This document shows, piece after piece, positions 38,926-42,491 of a stretch of 42,491 bases of DNA (positions are counted from its first letter, which is position 1; each line of letters begins with the position of its first letter). A model generated the notes under the pieces. It was not told the origin of the DNA, searched no databases, and saw only the letters and a program-made list of their open reading frames with translations. The translations under genes were made by a program, and so were the position numbers. This stretch comes from a virus. The DNA lies in IMG/VR virus record IMGVR_UViG_3300041809_000940, positions 1 to 42,491 of that record. One strand, written 5' to 3'.

Positions 38926-38967
38926 AATTTGGGCGCGGAACCCCGTTGCTTGCTGCGGGGTAGTTTA
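38926..38967 (-). repeat. inverted repeat of about 43 nt, right copy
   Basis: Reverse complement of 35870-35913 apart from two single-base length differences. As in the left copy, it starts in the TAA stop of the gene before it (158-aa gene) and ends next to an ATG (38925). Confidence 0.85.
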
Positions 38968-39441
38968 TGAGCGCTCCTCTTCTTTCCCCGGCAGAGCCAG
39001 CACCATGCGGGGCATCCGTTTTGTTTCATAAGCCTGTGCAATCTGCGGCTTCATCCAATCTCCCACGGTTTCACCATCAGGCAAAACGATATTAGCCATG
39101 AAAGCATCCTCAAAGACTTCTATTCCGTCATCGACCGATACCAACTTGCCCTTGATCGCCAGAAAAAGAGCACGCCATTTTTGGCGCACAGCTTGTTCAT
39201 ACGCCTGTTCAACTTGTCTTGGGCTACGTGCGTAGCCTCTTGACGGCGTCTCGGTGAAATCTTCTCGGTTCGGCAGTTTCAGCATAAACTTCAGCCTGCG
39301 GCCATGCATCTCAAACATCACCTGAGCGAAAGACCCTTGCCAGCCATAAAGAAAGCCGGAGGCTCCGAACCTTATTAGAGTTCGCTCAATTTCAAGGCGA
39401 GATTTATCAGAAGAGACTTCAGTGTTTTGGGCGTAACGCAT
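38965..39441 (-). CDS. conserved phage hypothetical protein (recombination region)
   Basis: 158 aa, ATG 39441 behind GGGGGGAG. The sequence begins with DKSRLEIERTLIRFGASGFL and YGWQGSFAQVMFEMHGRRLK, then VEQAYEQAVRQKWRALFLAI and FEDAFMANIVLPDGETVGDW. Proteins of this kind are widespread in phages and prophages near recombination or replication genes, without assigned function. Confidence 0.68.
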   Translation of the reverse strand: MRYAQNTEVSSDKSRLEIERTLIRFGASGFLYGWQGSFAQVMFEMHGRRLKFMLKLPNREDFTETPSRGYARSPRQVEQAYEQAVRQKWRALFLAIKGKLVSVDDGIEVFEDAFMANIVLPDGETVGDWMKPQIAQAYETKRMPRMVLALPGKEEERS

Positions 39442-39521
39442 CTCCCCCCCCCTATCTTTGCCTTCTCGACCCCGGAAACGACCCCACAGAGGCGTACAGG
39501 GCGGTCAGCGGGTCAGTCTAG

Positions 39522-39530
39522 ACTATAGCA
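39522..39530 (-). promoter_or_regulatory. possible extended -10 promoter element
   Basis: On the minus strand TGC followed by TATAGT forms an extended -10 box, about 80 bases upstream of the gene starting at 39441. No convincing -35 is present. It could start a transcript of the distal minus-strand genes. Confidence 0.3.
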
Positions 39531-39566
39531 CATTCTTTGCCATCCACCTTTCTCCGGATGAGGGGG

Positions 39567-39851
39567 CTATAGATTCTTTCGTCCCTCAATATATGTTTGC
39601 ATGAATTCTTCAAATTCAGTTCCATCTTCAGCGCACCAGTCGGTCCACCCTGTATCCTCTTCCTGATAAACTACAAGACCCCCCGCATTTGAATAGTCAG
39701 GCTTGATATTATTCTCATACTGAAAGAGATCATACATCGCAAGAGCATCACATAGAATTGCGCCCTCTTGCGGTGTTTTAACGGGATATTCAAACGCCTT
39801 CATGGGCACTTGAGGAACCCACCAAACCTTGAGGTCACCGATTTTTGCCAT
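39567..39851 (-). CDS. conserved phage hypothetical protein
   Basis: 94 aa, ATG 39851 behind GGAAGGGGG. The sequence DLKVWWVPQVPMKAFEYPV, AMYDLFQYENNIKPDYSNAG and GLVVYQEEDTGWTDWCAEDG is acidic with many aromatics. Related proteins of similar size (VPQVPM.PF...NN.KPDY.NAGGL) occur in several phages. The role is unknown. Confidence 0.6.
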   Translation of the reverse strand: MAKIGDLKVWWVPQVPMKAFEYPVKTPQEGAILCDALAMYDLFQYENNIKPDYSNAGGLVVYQEEDTGWTDWCAEDGTEFEEFMQTYIEGRKNL

Positions 39852-39920
39852 TTCCCCCTTCCTCCCGGCGTCACTCTCAGCGAACGCCCTGCTGCCCGAT
39901 GCATTCGGCGTGCTAAACCT

Positions 39921-40886
39921 TTATATCAGACCACCCTTCTGTTCTTTGGCCTTCTTCAATCCTTCGATAAAATCCTGTAATTCTTGAATCGTTGCCGTGT
40001 TCACATTAAGTTTACGGCTGTTGTAATAATCCCTATAATCAGCCGGGTTTATAGTGTCTTTCAGTCTGTTTATTTCTTTGATAAGTTCATCACGGGTCTT
40101 GAGGACACCGTTTTCACCGGACGGATTAGGAGGTTCTTTCTTCGGCGGCTCACCATCGGCTTTCTTTGTCGCGCCCTTAGCCCATTCAGCCAGGCGCTTA
40201 CCTGTATCTACTGTAATCGGCTCATTGTCCACAAAGACGGTCTTGAAACTCTCTTTCGTCCACTTCGTGACATGCAGCCGGTGCTCGTGGTCAATCCAGC
40301 CGTGAACCATCATTTCAAAAAGGATGTCCTCAGACTGTTTTGGTTCCACAACTTCAGCCCGGACCCAATCTTTTTTCCCGCCTTCCTTGATTATCTGCTT
40401 CATCGGGTACTTTGCTCTCATACAGAGAATAACGAGCGGAACAGAAGTAGACAGGAGCTTCAAAACAAACTCCCTCGCATGTAAAATCTTGGGCTGTTGC
40501 CAGACCAGCACACCTTTCTTCCCTTCGGCTTCATTATGCGCCGCCATATCAAGGACGCCGCCACTCGACTCCCATTCATGTGAGCCACTGTCCACGATGA
40601 GAACTTGCAGCCCCGCCCCGCCCGCCTCTGTAATTGCCTCACCGTATACTTTAGGAGAAAAATTGTCTCTGATCGGTAATACCTTATAGCCACCGACAAC
40701 GGGGTCGTCTGCGTAGACTTCCCCCCGTCCCGATTCTGTTTCAATCATGCCGACCTTAGACATATCCCCCGCAAAGCCTTTAGCGAGGAGCAAAGCACTT
40801 TTGGTCTTGCCACAGCCACTCTCAGAGTACAACCCTATGAGTGGCTTTGCCTCTGAAGTGATCGCCGGTCTAAAGTGAAATCCCAC
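39921..40886 (-). CDS. RecA-like P-loop ATPase (AAA_24 / Sak4-like)
   Basis: 321 aa, GTG 40886 with AGGAGG upstream. Walker A is SESGCGKTK (21-29) and Walker B is VLIVDSG (95-101). The body has the single-domain RecA-like layout of phage Sak4-type proteins, which support single-strand annealing recombination. A linker and a C-terminal helical domain (LKTRDELIKEINRLKD, TIQELQDFIEGLKKAKEQ) are extra. It lies next to a RecE-like nuclease, which favours a recombination role. Confidence 0.75.
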   Translation of the reverse strand: MGFHFRPAITSEAKPLIGLYSESGCGKTKSALLLAKGFAGDMSKVGMIETESGRGEVYADDPVVGGYKVLPIRDNFSPKVYGEAITEAGGAGLQVLIVDSGSHEWESSGGVLDMAAHNEAEGKKGVLVWQQPKILHAREFVLKLLSTSVPLVILCMRAKYPMKQIIKEGGKKDWVRAEVVEPKQSEDILFEMMVHGWIDHEHRLHVTKWTKESFKTVFVDNEPITVDTGKRLAEWAKGATKKADGEPPKKEPPNPSGENGVLKTRDELIKEINRLKDTINPADYRDYYNSRKLNVNTATIQELQDFIEGLKKAKEQKGGLI

Positions 40887-41355
40887 GTTGTTTCCTCCTT
40901 TTCATTTGGGTCTGAGAGCTACAACTTGAATGAACATACCGGACTTTTTCTTTTCTCATATTTTTCGGGTCATCGTATTTATGGCAAAAGGGACATCTTA
41001 TCCAGTTTGCATGGCCCGTGGCTTTTAGGGCGTCCATTCTCATGTGAATTATGCGATGATAGCCGTAAGACTGACACGCGACCAGATTGCTATTTTCGTT
41101 ATGGCTCCTATCCTCGTCAGCATGGTGTACTGCTGAGCCTTTTGGCAACGGATGTCCTAATGCGGTCTCCACAATCTGTCTATGTTCCCGTGTTTTGTCG
41201 TTCATCGTGTAGCCGTTCGACTTCCAGCCACTCCCATTAGGGGCGCGTTTTGTAACAAGAGGATCGCCGTGACGTTTCCATCTGTTGTAGTGTTTGTGGC
41301 AATACCCTTTTGCATCGTGGTCCTCGTGGCAACCTTCAACGGAACACCCCTTCAT
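40870..41355 (-). CDS. HNH homing-type endonuclease
   Basis: 161 aa, ATG 41355 coupled to the nuclease stop (ATGA). The N-terminus has a small Cys/His motif (CSVEGCHEDHDAKGYCHKHY). The HNH core reads EHRQIVETALGHPLPKGSAV, HHADEDRSHNENSNLVACQS and YGYHRIIH. A second zinc motif follows (CPFCHKYDDPK). Its place between nuclease and ATPase genes, overlapping the latter by 17 bases, suggests insertion into a pre-existing recombination pair. Confidence 0.85.
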   Translation of the reverse strand: MKGCSVEGCHEDHDAKGYCHKHYNRWKRHGDPLVTKRAPNGSGWKSNGYTMNDKTREHRQIVETALGHPLPKGSAVHHADEDRSHNENSNLVACQSYGYHRIIHMRMDALKATGHANWIRCPFCHKYDDPKNMRKEKVRYVHSSCSSQTQMKRRKQRGISL

Positions 41356-42233
41356 AAATCCTCCTCTTTATAGAGCAATTCCAACGCAAACCGTTTCATT
41401 TCCCAAGCCGCAAGAGCATAAGCCGGTGTATCGATCGTACAGACCTTCAAAGGGTATCCCGGCCATACTCCCGTTGCCATGCATTTCTGCCATATCCATA
41501 GGCCCATCTTTATTCGGTCGTCACCCAAAGTTTCCATCCATTGTGGGGGCAAATCTATAAGAGAACAGGCATAAGGCGGCTCAGTTTCCTGAAAGAAAAA
41601 GACAGAACTCGGTTCCTTGCCCGTGACCGCTTTAACCCCTCGCCGGTAAAGTGCTTCTGCGATGTCATAGTCCATATTGAGAACAAGCCGGTCAATGGTT
41701 GCCGGGTTTACAGAAACACGCGATGTCTTATAATGGAGCACGGCAGAAAGGTCTGGCGCTATTGCATCCGGTCTGATCTTACACCATGTTTCATCCTCTG
41801 TCCAAAAGATAGACCGTTCTGACAGCCAGCCAGCCATGTGAACATCTGAAAGAGCGATAGTTTGATTGGCAATCTCTACCATCGTTTTAACTCGCTCATA
41901 CTGTTCCCTGAGCAGAGGTATTCTCCCTTCGGCTCGTGCATCAGCCCGCGCTTGTTTCGTCTCTTTTTTCATCCAGTTATCGGCTTCAATGACCGTAGCA
42001 TTATCAATGCCTTCAAGAAAAAGAGAATGCCCGGCCTTCCCTATATCGAACTTATCGTCGGGCTCTTCCTTATAATCGGGGTTGAGCGCAGGGTGATTCG
42101 TCCAGGCATGAAGAGGCGACTTGTTCAGAATGTCTTTACAGACACCAGAAGAAAAACAAGGTTTTATGCAGACATTAGCTGAATGGTATTCTTCTTCAGT
42201 TATCTGGTAGATTCCGGGAGCGTCTACCATCAT
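41352..42233 (-). CDS. RecE-like exonuclease (PDDEXK, DUF3799 family)
   Basis: 293 aa (ATG 42233 or 42230). The N-terminus GIYQITEEEYHSAN, SSGVCKDILNKSPLHAW and DIGKAGHSLFLEG is typical of putative RecE/exodeoxyribonuclease VIII relatives. The catalytic part has WCKIRPDAIAPDLSAVLHYK, where the family usually has an acidic residue two before the lysine; here it is histidine (CAT). NMDYDIAEALYRRGV is the following helix. It is expected to chew 5' ends for annealing with the ATPase gene. The substitution puts activity in doubt. Confidence 0.75.
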   Translation of the reverse strand: MMVDAPGIYQITEEEYHSANVCIKPCFSSGVCKDILNKSPLHAWTNHPALNPDYKEEPDDKFDIGKAGHSLFLEGIDNATVIEADNWMKKETKQARADARAEGRIPLLREQYERVKTMVEIANQTIALSDVHMAGWLSERSIFWTEDETWCKIRPDAIAPDLSAVLHYKTSRVSVNPATIDRLVLNMDYDIAEALYRRGVKAVTGKEPSSVFFFQETEPPYACSLIDLPPQWMETLGDDRIKMGLWIWQKCMATGVWPGYPLKVCTIDTPAYALAAWEMKRFALELLYKEEDL

Positions 42234-42392
42234 GCTTTCTCCTTGAGCAGGGCAAGCCTGTCACATTCCGCCTCTAGTTCTTCAATCCGTGCCGCCGCAT
42301 CGTCGGCCACCTGGTCATAATGAAGCCGGACATATTCGAGGTCCCGAAGGCGCTCAAGCAAAGTCATGTCAATGGGGAGTTTATCGGTCATG
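42230..42392 (-). pseudogene. short gene apparently broken by a frameshift
   Basis: ATG 42392, preceded by AAGGAG at 8 bases, gives MTDKLPIDMTFA and stops. If one base is dropped from the four-T run (minus strand, near 42361-42364) the frame continues as LLERLRDLEYVRLHYDQVAD, AAARIEELEAECDRLALLKE to TGA 42230-42232, overlapping the nuclease start in the usual ATGA. Alternatively TTG 42361 begins a 43-aa protein. A sequence error, a real mutation or ribosomal slippage would all explain it. Confidence 0.45.
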
Positions 42393-42414
42393 CGCTTTTC
42401 TCCTTCTTCGCTAT

Positions 42415-42491
42415 CATTTCACTTTTCCACCCTTAGCCACCCAAAGAGCCTCAAGCAGTTCGATACCACGTAACTTCGGTTCGCCAGGAAC
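42415..42491 (-). CDS. partial hypothetical protein running off the window
   Basis: A minus-strand frame enters at the right edge, reads about 25 residues (including GEPKLRGIELLEALWVAKGG) and ends near 42415, shortly before the next ribosome site. Too little is left to identify. Confidence 0.3.

Noticed and set aside
1-42491. tRNA genes, CRISPR arrays, insertion sequences, integrase and attachment sites
   Set aside because: No cloverleaf-like sequence, regularly spaced repeat, transposase or integrase motif was recognised anywhere in the window.

Overview
The window is about 42.5 kb of tailed-phage DNA with the gene plan of a P22-like podovirus. The order is terminase large subunit, P22-type portal, scaffold, P22-type coat, tail accessory factor gp4-like, gp10-like stabilisation protein, three ejection-type proteins, tail fibre/adhesin genes and lysis genes, all on the plus strand. 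A convergent minus-strand block carries recombination genes. No integrase, repressor, rRNA, tRNA or CRISPR array was seen. Good GGAGG ribosome sites, Sec, lipoprotein and Tat-like signals and a SleB-type lysin point to a Gram-negative host. A delta-proteobacterial or similar anaerobic host is only a guess.

Layout. 1-4697: C-terminus of a small-terminase-like protein, an HNH gene on the minus strand, a ribbon-helix-helix protein behind a sigma70-like promoter, a coupled set of small genes headed by a replication-O-like winged helix, a DUF2158-like protein, a GroES-like protein and the large terminase. 4700-8542: an accessory cassette (GT4 glycosyltransferase, B12-type radical SAM protein, aldo/keto reductase, a 51-aa protein) coupled directly behind the terminase. 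8591-15017: a terminator-like hairpin, then portal, scaffold, coat and a repeat-rich probable decoration protein. 15033-18290: a strong hairpin followed by a second cassette (GT2 with a helical tail, SPASM-type radical SAM, GT2 fused to a methyltransferase-like domain). 18322-27448: small proteins, gp4-like, gp10-like, DUF3008-like, GNAT and the ejection proteins. 27445-29183: a PurD-like ATP-grasp protein overlapping a SET-domain protein. 29180-35634: tail fibre and adhesin-like proteins, several with signal peptides. 35669-36912: lysis-like genes. 36914-42491 (minus strand): small genes, a lipoprotein, conserved phage proteins, a RecA-like/Sak4-like ATPase, a second HNH protein and a RecE-like nuclease.

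How it works together. The core genes package DNA and build a short-tailed virion. Three enzyme cassettes sit in the gaps of the late operon and would be co-expressed with virion genes. They hold three glycosyltransferases, two radical SAM proteins, a reductase, an ATP-grasp enzyme and a SET methyltransferase, with a GNAT nearby. The most economical reading is modification of virion proteins or of the host envelope; the target cannot be read from the sequence.

Two other features stand out. First, the 35-39 kb lysis region is stitched together with direct and inverted repeats at gene borders. One is a perfect 63-bp inverted repeat lying in the same reading frame inside both the SleB lysin and a convergent lipoprotein, so inversion would swap their C-termini. 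Second, several intergenic regions carry structured RNA candidates: a three-way junction at 1294-1351, competing hairpins at 2214-2325, and hairpins a short way upstream of minus-strand ribosome sites.
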